Positions 9,122 through 18,733 of a stretch of 42,508 bases of DNA are shown piece after piece. The DNA is taken from contig NZ_MSCQ01000001.1 of NCBI RefSeq assembly GCF_002954725.1, positions 2,631,770 to 2,674,277 of the forward strand, read 5' to 3'. A program made the translations under genes and the position numbers. The notes under the pieces were generated by a model that had not been told where the DNA came from, did not search any database, and saw nothing but the letters and a program-made list of their open reading frames with translations. How positions within the stretch are numbered: the stretch's first letter is position 1; each line of letters starts with the position of its first letter. Source of the DNA: Photobacterium phosphoreum. Its GTDB lineage: Bacteria; Pseudomonadota; Gammaproteobacteria; Enterobacterales; Vibrionaceae.

Positions 9122-10258
9122 CTACTGTCCATTTTTAATCGCTTGAACATCCGCGGCTTGCACGGTTTCTCCGGTATGATTTCCCCAAGCATTACGCTCA
9201 TAGGTGATCACGGCAGCTAATTCTTTAAGGCTGAGTTGCGGACCAAAAGCCTGCATCGCCGTGCCAGTACTGCCATGTACCACAATCTTGATATGCTCAA
9301 TTCGACGCTTTGGATCAATCGACATTCCTTCAGCAGCTAAGGCAGGGAAAGCCCCCGGAATACCCTCGCCATTGGCTTGATGACACATAGCACAACGGCT
9401 GTTATAGGTTTTCTCACCGAGGGTCATTAGTTCATCCATCGGCATAGTCATATCGAGTAATTGCTGTTCTTGCTCTCGCGCTTGACGCTGACTGGCTTGG
9501 GTTTGTTGCAACCATTGGTCGTATTCAACTTGTGTTTTTGCAATCACGACAATCGGCATAAAGCCATGATCTTTACCGCATAACTCAGCACATTGACCAC
9601 GGTAAATACCCGGTTTATCAATGCGGGTCCATGCTTCATTAATAAAACCAGGGTTAGCATCTTTTTTAACGGCAAATGCAGGTACCCACCAAGAATGGAT
9701 AACGTCTTGCGAGGTAATTAAAAAGCGGATTTTCTTGTCGATAGGCACCACTAATGGGTAATCGACTTCTAATAAATAATTGGCCCGTTTAGGACGGAGG
9801 TTGTCAATTTGAGCGGCACTGGTGGCGAGGTGTGAATAAAACTCAACCTCTTGATCAAAATAACGATAATGCCATTTCCACTGGGATCCCGTGACTTGAA
9901 TAGTAAGATCAGATTTAGACGGATCTTCCATGGCTATTAGAGTTTTAGTGGCAGGGATCGCCATCACAATCAAAATAATGAACGGGATCAGGGTCCAAAT
10001 AATTTCAACTTTAGTACTTTCATGAAAAGAAGCAGCAATCGCACCTTTAGACTTTCGATGATGGAAAATAGACCAAAACATGGCCCCAAACACCACCACA
10101 CCGATAGCAATGCAAATATAAAGAATCGTCATATGTAAACCAAACACATCTTGGCTTATTGCGGTGACGCCAGGCGTCATATTCAATTGTATCGTCTCAC
10201 CTTGCAATGATGATGAGAATATAATTAATCCACTACTACCGATCAGCTTACGTATCAT
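9122..10258 (-). CDS. ctaC: cytochrome c oxidase subunit II with fused cytochrome c
   Basis: A 378-residue subunit that receives electrons from cytochrome c. I place the start at the ATG at 10258 because AAGGAGGT lies immediately upstream; an in-frame extension to 10303 would bury this site. After a signal-like N-terminus come two transmembrane helices (about 45-65 and 90-108), then the cupredoxin domain with the CuA site CAELCGKDHGFMPIV, then a linker rich in Gln and Glu, and finally a cytochrome c domain with the heme site CAMCH. The fused cytochrome makes this a caa3-like subunit II. It is the first gene of the oxidase operon. The roughly 215 bp upstream separate it from the lexA terminator and should hold its promoter, but I could not assign -35/-10 boxes with confidence. 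Confidence 0.95.
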   Translation of the reverse strand: MIRKLIGSSGLIIFSSSLQGETIQLNMTPGVTAISQDVFGLHMTILYICIAIGVVVFGAMFWSIFHHRKSKGAIAASFHESTKVEIIWTLIPFIILIVMAIPATKTLIAMEDPSKSDLTIQVTGSQWKWHYRYFDQEVEFYSHLATSAAQIDNLRPKRANYLLEVDYPLVVPIDKKIRFLITSQDVIHSWWVPAFAVKKDANPGFINEAWTRIDKPGIYRGQCAELCGKDHGFMPIVVIAKTQVEYDQWLQQTQASQRQAREQEQQLLDMTMPMDELMTLGEKTYNSRCAMCHQANGEGIPGAFPALAAEGMSIDPKRRIEHIKIVVHGSTGTAMQAFGPQLSLKELAAVITYERNAWGNHTGETVQAADVQAIKNGQ

Positions 10259-10474
10259 CGTTCTGACCTCCTTGTCGGCTACATTCCACCTTACACAGCA
10301 CATGCAGCGACAAATTCACCTACCCGCAGCAAAGCTAAAATAACATTCCTCTATGTTTAACTTAGGTACAAAATGGTAATAGTGCAAAAAAATACCAACA
10401 AAAAATTACTAACAGATCACTAGATAAGCCTATGATATTCGAGATAAAATAATACAAATCATTTTACGAGGCAC

Positions 10475-10497
10475 AAAAAAAGCGCAGCTTATGCGCT
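10475..10497 (-). terminator. lexA intrinsic terminator
   Basis: Read on the minus strand, the stem AGCGCA / TGCGCT with a 5-base loop is followed by a run of seven T residues. It stands 43 bp past the lexA stop and insulates lexA from the oxidase operon that follows in the same direction. Confidence 0.85.
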
Positions 10498-10539
10498 ACG
10501 CTTATTAAATATTCAACTCAATCTGTCGTTTACTGATAT

Positions 10540-11160
10540 TTACATCCAATCAGCGTTACGGATCACGCCAACGGCAATACCTTCAATGGTTAAACTTTGA
10601 TGTTCTAAATCCACTTCAATCGGTGAAAATTCTTCATTTTCAGCATGAAGCAACACTTTTACACCTTGTTTATCCAATCGTTTAACCGTAACTTCGTCAT
10701 CCACACGCGCAACAACCACTTGGCCATTATGCACATCTTGGGTTTTATGTACTGCGAGTAAATCACCGTCCATAATACCGATGTTTTTCATGCTCATACC
10801 ATTAACACGCAATAAAAAATCGGCACGAGGCTTAAACAAGGTTGGATCAACCTCATAATGAGCTTCAACATGCTCTTGCGCTAAAATGGGTTCACCAGCA
10901 GCAACGCGGCCAATTAACGGTAAGCCTTTTTCTTCTGTTGCATCATCCGCAATTAATAAACGGATCCCTCGTGATGCACCAGGAATAATTTCTAACACAC
11001 CTTTACGGGCTAAGGCTTTTAAATGTTCTTCTGCGGCATTAGCAGAACGGAAACCAAGTTCACGCGCAATTTCTGCACGTGTTGGTGGCATTCCACAATC
11101 ATCAATCTTTGTTTTGATTAAATCAAAGACTTGTTGTTGTCGCGGCGTTAACGGCTTCAT
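10540..11160 (-). CDS. lexA: LexA SOS repressor
   Basis: A 206-residue repressor of the DNA-damage response. The N-terminal winged helix-turn-helix covers about residues 1-70 ([12 protein letters not shown], then [17 protein letters not shown]). The autocleavage site is A88-G89 in RVAAGEP. The Ser-Lys dyad is S123 (NGMSMK) and K160 (VTVKRL), 37 residues apart as in E. coli. It is divergent from plsB, as in enterobacteria but without dgkA between. Two LexA boxes lie just upstream of the start, so it is autoregulated. It is terminated before the oxidase operon, so dinF is not part of a lexA operon here. Confidence 0.97.
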   Translation of the reverse strand: MKPLTPRQQQVFDLIKTKIDDCGMPPTRAEIARELGFRSANAAEEHLKALARKGVLEIIPGASRGIRLLIADDATEEKGLPLIGRVAAGEPILAQEHVEAHYEVDPTLFKPRADFLLRVNGMSMKNIGIMDGDLLAVHKTQDVHNGQVVVARVDDEVTVKRLDKQGVKVLLHAENEEFSPIEVDLEHQSLTIEGIAVGVIRNADWM

Positions 11161-11167
11161 GAGTCAC

Positions 11168-11183
11168 CTGTCTTTTTATACAG
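11168..11183 (-). promoter_or_regulatory. LexA box 1 (start-proximal)
   Basis: CTGT-N8-ACAG is a perfect match to the gammaproteobacterial SOS box, 8 bp upstream of the lexA start codon. The intervening eight bases are AT-rich as expected. Confidence 0.9.
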
Positions 11184-11186
11184 TTG

Positions 11187-11202
11187 CTGTAAGTATATCC
11201 AG
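11187..11202 (-). promoter_or_regulatory. LexA box 2
   Basis: CTGT-N8-CCAG differs from the consensus at one position. Paired with box 1 at 19 bp centre to centre, it repeats the two-box arrangement of E. coli lexA, where the second box also ends CCAG. Confidence 0.8.
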
Positions 11203-11510
11203 TGTTCAGAGACAATAAAAGCCAATTGTTTACGAAAACAGCAATTTGAGTAGGAATTCAATGCCATTCAGTAACTTGGCTAAAAAAAATATAATGCTAT
11301 TGTTTATCGCAATAATTTCAACAGAATCAATCATCTTTCATTAACTGGTCATGCCAGATCGATTTTCAATCCAAAAGTTGTCATAAAAATAAACCATGAC
11401 TGAGTCAAAAAAGTGGTATTTTAACGGTTATTTACCGCATATCTTCTGCATGAAAGCTGCATTTTTCTGCTATTGTGCGGCGTATTAGAGTTCAGAGGCT
11501 AATTATATCT

Positions 11511-13949
11511 ATGTCAAGCGGGCAGAAAATCTATCAACAATTATTAAAATTGCCACTTTCTTTGTTGGTAAAACCTCATTCGATTCCATCTGATCCAGTT
11601 GCTGACTTAGAACTCGATTTAGCACGCCCAATCGTCTATATATTGCCGTACCGTTCTAATACTGATCTATTAACTCTACGTAGCAGTGCGCTAGCATCAG
11701 GATTACCTGATCCATTATCGACATTAGAGATTAATGGCCAATCATTTCCGCGCTTTGTTTGTGTCGCTGAAAGCCCAAGTGTATTCGGTCATAAAAGCGG
11801 CCTTCCGCAAGACTCAATCACACTATTTTGTGATCTATTAGAACTGCATAAGCAAGACAGTGAATTAAATATTCAATTAATTCCTGCTTCTATTTTATGG
11901 GGTCGAGCACCGGGTAAAGAGTCAAAAACTAAGCCTATTTTACGCCCTTTAAATGGCCCCAAAAAAACCTGGGCTATTTTAGGTCATGGTCGAGATTGCT
12001 TAGTCCGTTTGAGTACCCCGGTGTCTTTACGCTATATGGCGGATAATCATGGCACTGATGATGCCATTGCACAAAAGTTAGCGCGCGTCGCTAAAATCCA
12101 CTTCTCACGTCAGCTGTTAGCAACATCTGGACCTCGACTGCCTGATCGCAAACAATTATTCAAACGCCTGTTAGCATCAAAAGCAATTGATAAAGTGGTA
12201 CAAGAAGAAGCGTTAAGCCGTCAGGTTCCGGTAGAAAAAGTCCGCCGTGAAGCGATTGCAATGATGGAAGAAATTGCTGCTGATTTTTCTTACCCATTAA
12301 TTAAACATGGTGAGCGTTTCTTAGGTTGGTTGTGGAACAAACTTTACCAAGGATTAAGTATCACTAATGCGCAGCGAATTCGTCGCTTGGCGCAAGATGG
12401 TCATGAAATTGTCTATGTCCCTTGTCACCGCAGTCATATGGACTATTTATTACTGTCTTATGTCTTGTATCAAGAGGGCTTAGTACCACCGCATATTGCC
12501 GCTGGTATTAACCTCAATTTCTTCCCCGCAGGTCCGATCTTCCGTCGCGGTGGGGCGTTCTTTATTCGTCGCAGTTTCAAAGGTGACCGCCTTTATTCGA
12601 CGGTTTTCCGTGAATATTTAGCTGAATTGTTTGCCAAAGGCTACTCGGTTGAGTATTTCAGTGAAGGTGGACGTTCACGCACTGGACGCTTACTGCCAGC
12701 AAAAACCGGCATGTTATCGATGACCATCCAAGCGATGTTACGCGGCTTAAATCGTCCTGTAACCTTGGTACCTGTCTACATTGGTTATGAGCATGTGATG
12801 GAAGTCGGCACTTATGCCAAAGAGCTGCAAGGCAAGCGTAAAGAAAAAGAAAATGTCGGCCAAGTACTGCGTACCCTACGTAAATTACGTAATTTCGGCA
12901 AAGGCTACGTTAACTTTGGTGAGCCGTTATCACTCAATCAATATTTAAATGATAACGTGCCTAATTGGCACCAAGATATCAACCCAATCGAACCCCAACG
13001 TCCAAATTGGCTGTCACCAGTGGTGAATGATTTAGCGGTTAAGATGATGACTCACATTAATGATGCCGCCGCGACCAATGCCCTTACTTTATGTGCACTG
13101 GCGCTGTTGTCATCTCGCCAGCGAGCGCTAAGTCGAAGCTCATTAGAACAGCAAATTGAATGTTACCTTGAACTGCTGCGCAATGCACCGTATTCAAACC
13201 ATTGCACCACCCCAAAAGACAATGCGACTCAAATGGTCGATCATGCAATTACCATGGATAAATTCTTGGTTGAGCGTGACGTATTAGGTGAAATCATCTC
13301 GCTTGATCGTGAACAATCCATCTTGATGACTTACTACCGTAACAATATTATTCACTTGTTTGCGCTACCGTCATTAATTGCCCATATCGTGGTGCAGCAA
13401 CAGTGCTTAACCCGCACTGATATTCATCAACAAGTTGAGTTATTGTATCCATTCTTGAAAGCTGAATTGTTCTTACGCTTTGATAAACAACAGTTACCGC
13501 AAGAAATTGATCGTTTAATTGCTGAGCTAGTACGCCAACGGTTATTGCTGATTAATGATGAAACCATTGCGATTAATAATGCTCGCATTGGTCCATTACA
13601 GCTGTTAGCACGTACCATTACTGAAACACTACAGCGTTACGCGATTGCACTGACATTGCTCAATGCCGATCCGCAACTACCGAAAACTGACTTGGAACAA
13701 CAGAGCCAAGTACTTGCTCAACGTTTAAGTCGTTTACATGGCATTAATGCGCCGGAGTTTTTCGATAAAGGGGTGTTTAGTACGCTGGTGAAAACCCTCC
13801 GCAGTGAAGGCTACCTTAACGCTGAATGCCATGCAGTAACGGCTCCAGTAGAGCAATTAGCAGGCTTGTTAACCTCATTAATTTCATCCGAAGTGAGATT
13901 GACTATTCAAGCGGTAATGCACCCAGATGAAGTGCCAAATAACGACTAA
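11511..13949 (+). CDS. plsB: glycerol-3-phosphate acyltransferase PlsB
   Basis: An 812-residue inner-membrane enzyme that transfers fatty acyl groups to position 1 of sn-glycerol-3-phosphate, the first step of phospholipid synthesis. The catalytic HX4D motif is HRSHMD at residues 306-311, the same position as in E. coli. Further acyltransferase blocks are [26 protein letters not shown] and [12 protein letters not shown] choose the ATG at 11511 over an in-frame GTG at 11475 because MSSGQKIY aligns with the E. coli N-terminus (MSGWPRIY). Ribosome-binding complementarity is weak (AGAGG about 12 bases upstream). The 11203-11510 spacer shared with lexA holds its promoter but no further gene that I can see. 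Confidence 0.97.
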   Translation: MSSGQKIYQQLLKLPLSLLVKPHSIPSDPVADLELDLARPIVYILPYRSNTDLLTLRSSALASGLPDPLSTLEINGQSFPRFVCVAESPSVFGHKSGLPQDSITLFCDLLELHKQDSELNIQLIPASILWGRAPGKESKTKPILRPLNGPKKTWAILGHGRDCLVRLSTPVSLRYMADNHGTDDAIAQKLARVAKIHFSRQLLATSGPRLPDRKQLFKRLLASKAIDKVVQEEALSRQVPVEKVRREAIAMMEEIAADFSYPLIKHGERFLGWLWNKLYQGLSITNAQRIRRLAQDGHEIVYVPCHRSHMDYLLLSYVLYQEGLVPPHIAAGINLNFFPAGPIFRRGGAFFIRRSFKGDRLYSTVFREYLAELFAKGYSVEYFSEGGRSRTGRLLPAKTGMLSMTIQAMLRGLNRPVTLVPVYIGYEHVMEVGTYAKELQGKRKEKENVGQVLRTLRKLRNFGKGYVNFGEPLSLNQYLNDNVPNWHQDINPIEPQRPNWLSPVVNDLAVKMMTHINDAAATNALTLCALALLSSRQRALSRSSLEQQIECYLELLRNAPYSNHCTTPKDNATQMVDHAITMDKFLVERDVLGEIISLDREQSILMTYYRNNIIHLFALPSLIAHIVVQQQCLTRTDIHQQVELLYPFLKAELFLRFDKQQLPQEIDRLIAELVRQRLLLINDETIAINNARIGPLQLLARTITETLQRYAIALTLLNADPQLPKTDLEQQSQVLAQRLSRLHGINAPEFFDKGVFSTLVKTLRSEGYLNAECHAVTAPVEQLAGLLTSLISSEVRLTIQAVMHPDEVPNND

Positions 13950-13960
13950 TTCTGAGTCAC

Positions 13961-13988
13961 AAAAAAAGCGCCTTGCGGCGCTTTTTTT
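13961..13988. terminator. bidirectional terminator between plsB and ubiA
   Basis: AGCGCC / GGCGCT stem with a 4-base loop, flanked by seven A residues on one side and seven T residues on the other, so it can end both plsB (plus) and ubiA (minus), which converge here. Confidence 0.9.
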
Positions 13989-14036
13989 ATAATTTAAATT
14001 TTTATACTTGTGTATCAATCAGTTAAAGATAACAGC

Positions 14037-14900
14037 TTATTGCCACAATACACTTAAACTAATACCGATAAAGATCACCATGCCAACGTAATTATTATTT
14101 AAAAACGCTTTAAAGCATTGCTCTCGCTGCCGACCTTGAATCAACATTTGTTGATAAACAAACAATGCTGCCGCCAGCAATAACGCCCAATAATAACCCT
14201 GACTAAGATCTAAAATACCACCGATAGCAATCAATAACATGATTGTCGCTAACTGCAATATTCCAATGATTAATTTATCAAACCGACCAAAAAGAATTGC
14301 TGTCGATTTAATCCCCACCTTGAGGTCATCATCACGATCGACCATCGCATACAGCGTATCGTAAGCAATGGTCCACAAAATATTAGCCGCAAATAATAGC
14401 CATGCTACCGTCGGTAACGTCCCTGATTGTGCGGCATAAGCCATTGGAATTGACCAGCCAAAAGCTGCCCCCAAGACCAATTGTGGTAAATGGGTATAAC
14501 GCTTCATAAACGGATAAGCCGCAGCCAGTATTACCGCCACCACCGATAACATAATGGTGAGATTATTCATGGTCAGTACTAATAAAAACGACACTAATAC
14601 TAATAAACTGAATAACCCTAACGCTTCGCGTTCAGAGACTTTTCCCGATGGCATTGGTCGATTAGCAGTGCGCTTAACATGACCATCAACATTGCGATCA
14701 GCAAAATCATTGATCACACACCCTGCGGCACGCATAAATACCACCCCAAGTACAAACACCACCAACACATCTAATTTAGGGAAACCATCTGCCGCTAAAA
14801 ATAGTGCCCATAACGTTGGCCATAATAATAATAAACTGCCAATTGGGCGATCAAAGCGGGCTAACTGCCAAAAAGCTCTAGCCTTGGTAATTGCTAACAT
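14037..14900 (-). CDS. ubiA: 4-hydroxybenzoate octaprenyltransferase
   Basis: A 287-residue, roughly nine-helix membrane enzyme that attaches the polyprenyl tail to 4-hydroxybenzoate in ubiquinone synthesis. The two Asp-rich substrate motifs are present: [15 protein letters not shown] near residue 64 and [17 protein letters not shown] near 183. TANRPMPSG is the usual signature next to the first motif. Its start overlaps the end of ubiC by 7 bp, with AAGGA upstream, so the two enzymes of consecutive steps are translated together. Confidence 0.96.
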   Translation of the reverse strand: MLAITKARAFWQLARFDRPIGSLLLLWPTLWALFLAADGFPKLDVLVVFVLGVVFMRAAGCVINDFADRNVDGHVKRTANRPMPSGKVSEREALGLFSLLVLVSFLLVLTMNNLTIMLSVVAVILAAAYPFMKRYTHLPQLVLGAAFGWSIPMAYAAQSGTLPTVAWLLFAANILWTIAYDTLYAMVDRDDDLKVGIKSTAILFGRFDKLIIGILQLATIMLLIAIGGILDLSQGYYWALLLAAALFVYQQMLIQGRQREQCFKAFLNNNYVGMVIFIGISLSVLWQ

Positions 14901-15436
14901 CCATTTTCCTTAGCATACACTGGTGATTGGGTTAAAAAATATTCTGCCACCAGCATTGGCTTTTCATTGATCCATAATCGCGACCGACGTGCCCATCGAG
15001 GCTGCTGCTGAGTGCCAAGATTGGCAATTTCTAATGCATCTCGGCGTGAATTTTTATCATTAAAAACTCGATACCCTAACGGACGATTACCAAGATCAAC
15101 AAGATCTTGCTCCTTACCACTTAAGGTTGTCACCGGAATCAATGTTCGCGCAAATACCCATGGCTGTTGATCACCATAAAGTATCACTTCTCGTTCTAAA
15201 CAATCACTCTCACCAACAAGCTGCCGTTCCATTACTGACAAATTATCATTGCTGATAATCGTTTGTGCCAATACCGTCACGGTAAAATGTTGGCAATATT
15301 GTGCCAATCGGCGTGACAATGATTCTGACTCGAGCAACCAGGCTCCATGTGACGTTTGTTCTAATGCCCATGATTGCACCGGGTACCATTTAGCACTCCG
15401 AATCAAGGGACTGTACAACTGCTTGAATTCCGACAT
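14894..15436 (-). CDS. ubiC: chorismate pyruvate-lyase UbiC
   Basis: A 180-residue cytoplasmic enzyme that converts chorismate to 4-hydroxybenzoate and pyruvate, the committed step of ubiquinone synthesis and the source of the UbiA substrate. Conserved blocks are [23 protein letters not shown], split as LEREV, and the LGNRPLG motif, with RRSRLW and YFLTQSP near the C-terminus. The length is normal for the family. It is the first gene of a ubiC-ubiA operon, divergent from the FliL-like gene; the 170-bp spacer between them should hold both promoters. Confidence 0.93.
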   Translation of the reverse strand: MSEFKQLYSPLIRSAKWYPVQSWALEQTSHGAWLLESESLSRRLAQYCQHFTVTVLAQTIISNDNLSVMERQLVGESDCLEREVILYGDQQPWVFARTLIPVTTLSGKEQDLVDLGNRPLGYRVFNDKNSRRDALEIANLGTQQQPRWARRSRLWINEKPMLVAEYFLTQSPVYAKENGC

Positions 15437-15605
15437 TTTTTATACTACAAAATTAACAAACACGTGATCAAAACACTTGGTTGAAAGCGGTTAATTTATT
15501 ACCATATTGATCTGCTATTGTAGCAAGAGGTAACGAATTCTAATATCGTTAACCGTGGTAGATTACACCTTGTTAAGCCTAAATGTCCCTAACTGCATGA
15601 GTATA

Positions 15606-16028
15606 ATGATGAAAAAAACTGTTTTTGTAGCGAGTTTATTGATGGCGATAACATTACTCTCACCCTTCAGTTATGCAAAACCGCCACAGGATAGCGCAAC
15701 GCAGTCAAATATTACCTATTACACCTTAACGCCTGATATCACCACCAACTATATTATTAATGGTTCGCACTTAGGATATATTCGACTACAAGTTGACTTA
15801 ATGCTCACAGATAGCAGTCAGATCATCAATATTGAGCATCATGCACCATTAATTCGCGATACTATTATTAGCATCATTGGCCAACAATCAGCCCAACAAA
15901 TAAAGTCATTGGCTGGGCGTGAAAAAATTCGCCAATTAAGTAAACAAAAAATCAACCAACTGTTACTTGCAGAAACGGGGCATACGGCAATCAATGAGCT
16001 GTTATTTACTCAATATCTATACCAATAA
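15606..16028 (+). CDS. FliL-like periplasmic or membrane-anchored protein
   Basis: About 140 residues with an N-terminal hydrophobic segment ending near YAKPP, which could be a signal peptide or an anchor. The remainder resembles the FliL domain: YYTLTPDITTNYI, then GYIRLQVDLML and paired strand-helix elements ending in a Leu-rich C-terminus. FliL stabilises the flagellar stator, but no flagellar gene is nearby, and vibrios carry a FliL-like gene beside ubiC, so its role may be different. The start is uncertain: ATGs at 15597, 15606 and 15609 are all possible and no strong ribosome-binding site separates them. Confidence 0.65.
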   Translation: MMKKTVFVASLLMAITLLSPFSYAKPPQDSATQSNITYYTLTPDITTNYIINGSHLGYIRLQVDLMLTDSSQIINIEHHAPLIRDTIISIIGQQSAQQIKSLAGREKIRQLSKQKINQLLLAETGHTAINELLFTQYLYQ

Positions 16029-16036
16029 GCGCCCAC

Positions 16037-16061
16037 AAAAAAAGCGCCCATCGGCGCTTTT
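16037..16061. terminator. bidirectional terminator between the FliL-like gene and glpD
   Basis: AAAGCGCC / GGCGCTTT stem with a 4-base loop, preceded by A residues and followed by T residues. It serves the two converging genes. Confidence 0.85.
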
Positions 16062-16087
16062 CTATTAAATATAAACCACGACTATTA

Positions 16088-17623
16088 TTATGCTGCGGCA
16101 ATAGCCGGTTGCAATGGATGCTCGGTAATATAATCCCCGATTAACTGCTGCTGAGATGGCGTTAAATACAAGCCTAATTTACTTCGTCGCCATAAGGCAT
16201 CGGTTGCAGTTTGGACAAATTCATGGGCAATTAAGTAATCAAGTTCACACTGATACACCCCTTCACCAAAGTGCTGCCCCATCTCAACTTCGGTTGTTAT
16301 GCCATTAAATAACACTTCAACCCTTGAGCCATAATTATGTGCCATACGCTGACACGTAAATGCATTTAACCACGGATATTGTTGCTGCAACTGTGTTGCC
16401 AACTTATCACCATCAAAATCAGCACTACCACCGGGTAAATAACTGTCTTTGGTCCAAGCAGGCCCCATTTGAGAATAAAATGGCGCTAATTTCACTAACG
16501 CAGATTCGGCTAATTTACGGTAGGTCGTCAGCTTACCACCGAAAACCGATAATAATGGCGCTTCATCTGCTTGCTGCTCTAACTCTAAGGTGTAATCACG
16601 CGTTACTGCCTGCGGTGAATCTGATTCATCATCACATAGTGGTCTTACGCCACTCCAATTCCACACCACATCGGAACGCTGACATTGATGCACAAAATGG
16701 TTGTTATACACCTCCAGTAAATAATCAATTTCCTGCTCATCAATCGCAACATCACGCGGATCGCCATGATATTCAACATCGGTAGTGCCAATCACAGAGA
16801 AACGATCCAAATAAGGGATCACAAATACAATTCGATTATCTTCGTTTTGAAGAATATAGGCTTGCGGTTGATCATGCACCCGCGGCACCACAATATGAGA
16901 ACCTTTAATTAATCGTATATTACGTGGCGATGTTAAATCGGTACTGTGATCATAAAATGACTTCACCCATGGGCCCGTAGCATTAACCAGACCATGCGCA
17001 CTGCGTTGAAAGGTTATCCCTGTCTGCATATCTTTAATGGTAACCCGCCAAATATCGCCTTCACGCACCGCTTTCTCAACTCGGCAACGATTACGTACTT
17101 CAGCGCCATGTTGCACCGCTTCCATCGCATTTAAAATCACCAACCGCGCATCATCAACCCAACAATCAGAATATTCAAACCCTTGTTTAATTTCAGGCAC
17201 CAATACCGAATCAGCACCAAATGACAAGCTTTTACTGGCGGGAAGTGTGGTCCGTTTACCTAAATGGTCATATAAAAATAAGCCCGCACGAATCATCCAC
17301 GCGGGACGTAAATGGGGCTGATGCGGCAATCGAAAACGCATTGGTTTTGCAATATGAGGCGCTTTTTTTAATAACACTTCACGCTCAGCTAAGGCTTCAG
17401 CCACCAATCTAAATTCGTAATGTTCTAAATAACGTAATCCACCGTGTATCAACTTAGAACTTGCTGATGAAGTGGCCGAAGCAAAGTCATCCGCTTCATA
17501 AAGACCGACACTCAAACCGCGACCCGCGGCATCAGCAGCAATGCCAGTACCATTAATACCGCCACCAATCACAATGAGATCCAGCAGTTGATTATTTTCG
17601 AGGCCGCTTAATGCTACTGTCAT
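16088..17623 (-). CDS. glpD: aerobic glycerol-3-phosphate dehydrogenase
   Basis: A 511-residue membrane-associated flavoprotein that oxidises sn-glycerol-3-phosphate to dihydroxyacetone phosphate and passes electrons to quinone. The FAD-binding Rossmann motif GGGINGTGIAADAAGRG is at the N-terminus, and SSASSKLIHGGLRYLE follows. I place the start at the ATG at 17623, with GGATG eight bases upstream; in-frame starts at 17638 and 17665 would add 5 and 14 residues not expected for the family. It lies 230 bp behind glpR, from which it is separated by a terminator, so it has its own promoter. GTTCG/CGAAC repeats upstream suggest GlpR control. Confidence 0.95.
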   Translation of the reverse strand: MTVALSGLENNQLLDLIVIGGGINGTGIAADAAGRGLSVGLYEADDFASATSSASSKLIHGGLRYLEHYEFRLVAEALAEREVLLKKAPHIAKPMRFRLPHQPHLRPAWMIRAGLFLYDHLGKRTTLPASKSLSFGADSVLVPEIKQGFEYSDCWVDDARLVILNAMEAVQHGAEVRNRCRVEKAVREGDIWRVTIKDMQTGITFQRSAHGLVNATGPWVKSFYDHSTDLTSPRNIRLIKGSHIVVPRVHDQPQAYILQNEDNRIVFVIPYLDRFSVIGTTDVEYHGDPRDVAIDEQEIDYLLEVYNNHFVHQCQRSDVVWNWSGVRPLCDDESDSPQAVTRDYTLELEQQADEAPLLSVFGGKLTTYRKLAESALVKLAPFYSQMGPAWTKDSYLPGGSADFDGDKLATQLQQQYPWLNAFTCQRMAHNYGSRVEVLFNGITTEVEMGQHFGEGVYQCELDYLIAHEFVQTATDALWRRSKLGLYLTPSQQQLIGDYITEHPLQPAIAAA

Positions 17624-17655
17624 AATGTTCACATCCATCCAAATATACACAACAA

Positions 17656-17683
17656 AACGAACCAAAAATGTTCGTTCGAAACT
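17656..17683 (-). promoter_or_regulatory. possible GlpR operator upstream of glpD
   Basis: A perfect 7-bp inverted repeat, AACGAAC caaaaat GTTCGTT (17656-17676), overlaps a second palindrome, ATGTTCGTTCGAA. The TTCG/CGAA half-sites resemble those of E. coli GlpR operators, but the spacing differs from the E. coli consensus (2 rather than 4 bases in the overlapping copy). It begins 32 bp upstream of the chosen glpD start, a sensible position for a repressor. Assignment to GlpR is inference. Confidence 0.45.
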
Positions 17684-17790
17684 AACGAGTTAATAATAGC
17701 GTATATATTGATCTAATCCAGCCTTGGTTAAGATTGTTGTGACATAAGTTTGATCATTAGCGCAAATTTGATTTTTATGGCGATTATCAG

Positions 17791-17823
17791 TAAAAAAAAT
17801 GGGCTTCTATGAAAGAAGCCCAT
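17791..17823 (-). terminator. glpR intrinsic terminator
   Basis: On the minus strand a 9-bp stem ATGGGCTTC / GAAGCCCAT with a 7-base loop is followed by eight T residues, 30 bp after the glpR stop. Confidence 0.9.
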
Positions 17824-17852
17824 CGATATAACCATATGCTGTCACGAGAGGG

Positions 17853-18614
17853 TTATTCCACCACCTCAAAATGAATTTCATTGCCTTGTAAGCACTCAAC
17901 AAGACTTGCTGGCGGTAGCTGATCGGTAAATAGCATATTAATTTGACTAATGTCGCCTAGATTCACCATCGCATTGCGACCAAACTTAGTATGGTCGACT
18001 CCCAACATCACACAACGACTGTTTTCAATTATCGCTTGTTTAACTCGCACTTCATGGTAATCAAAATCTAATAATGAACCATCAAGATCAATGCCACTAA
18101 TACCTAGAATGCCGAAATCTAATCGAAACTGGGACACAAAATCGAGGGTTGCTTCACCAACAATACCACCGTCACGATTACGTACTTCACCACCGGCTAA
18201 AATCACGCGGAAATCTTCTTTCGCCATTAATAAACTGGCGACATTGAGATTGTTAGTCACAATACGGAGATCGTTATGATTCATTAAAGCGCGCGCCACC
18301 GCTTCTGGGGTGGTACCAATATCAATAAATAATGTCGCACCATCAGGAATATGGCGCACTAAGGCTTGAGCGATACGATCTTTTTGTTCTAATTGTAATA
18401 CTTGGCGAGTGCTGTAAGCGGTATTAACCGAACTAGAAGGAATGGTTGCACCACCATGATGGCGACGAATTTTATTTTCATCAGCCAACTCATTAAGATC
18501 ACGGCGAATCGTTTGCGGACTAACATTGAAACGTGCCACAAGATCGTCAGTACTGACGTATCCCTGACTCATGACTAAATCAATAATTTCTTGATGACGT
18601 TTACTTTGCTTCAC
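17853..18614 (-). CDS. glpR: glycerol-3-phosphate regulon repressor GlpR
   Basis: A 253-residue DeoR-family repressor. The N-terminal helix-turn-helix reads GYVSTDDLVARFNVSPQTIR followed by RDLNELADENKI. The C-terminal sugar-phosphate-sensing domain has DIGTTPEAVARAL and ILAGGEVRNRDGG, nearly identical to E. coli. I choose a GTG start at 18614: AGGAG lies 10 bases upstream and VKQSKRH aligns with the E. coli start MKQTQRH. ATGs at 18644 and 18683 would add residues foreign to the family. It sits between glpT and glpD on the same strand, with a terminator on each side, so each gene is probably its own unit. Confidence 0.93.
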   Translation of the reverse strand: MKQSKRHQEIIDLVMSQGYVSTDDLVARFNVSPQTIRRDLNELADENKIRRHHGGATIPSSSVNTAYSTRQVLQLEQKDRIAQALVRHIPDGATLFIDIGTTPEAVARALMNHNDLRIVTNNLNVASLLMAKEDFRVILAGGEVRNRDGGIVGEATLDFVSQFRLDFGILGISGIDLDGSLLDFDYHEVRVKQAIIENSRCVMLGVDHTKFGRNAMVNLGDISQINMLFTDQLPPASLVECLQGNEIHFEVVE

Positions 18615-18661
18615 GGCTGGAAAGCTCCTATCTATACCTGCCATATTCAGCAATGAAAGGT

Positions 18662-18694
18662 AATAAAAACAAGGCTTCGCCAATGCGAAGCCTT
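18662..18694 (-). terminator. glpT intrinsic terminator
   Basis: A perfect 10-bp stem, AAGGCTTCGC / GCGAAGCCTT with a 4-base loop; on the minus strand it is followed by a G and five T residues. It lies between the glpT stop and the glpR start, probably separating the two transcripts. Confidence 0.8.
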
Positions 18695-18733
18695 TTTATA
18701 TTACTCACAGCGCTACCAAGAAGCCAAACTTAA

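Noticed and set aside
10304..10474. Promoter boxes for the oxidase operon
   Set aside because: TTGCAC with a 17-bp spacer to TAAGTT (minus strand) is the best pair, but the -10 matches only 3 of 6 bases, too weak to list.
15597..15605. ATG at 15597 as the start of the FliL-like gene
   Set aside because: Possible, but it adds only three residues and has no better ribosome-binding site than the ATG at 15606.
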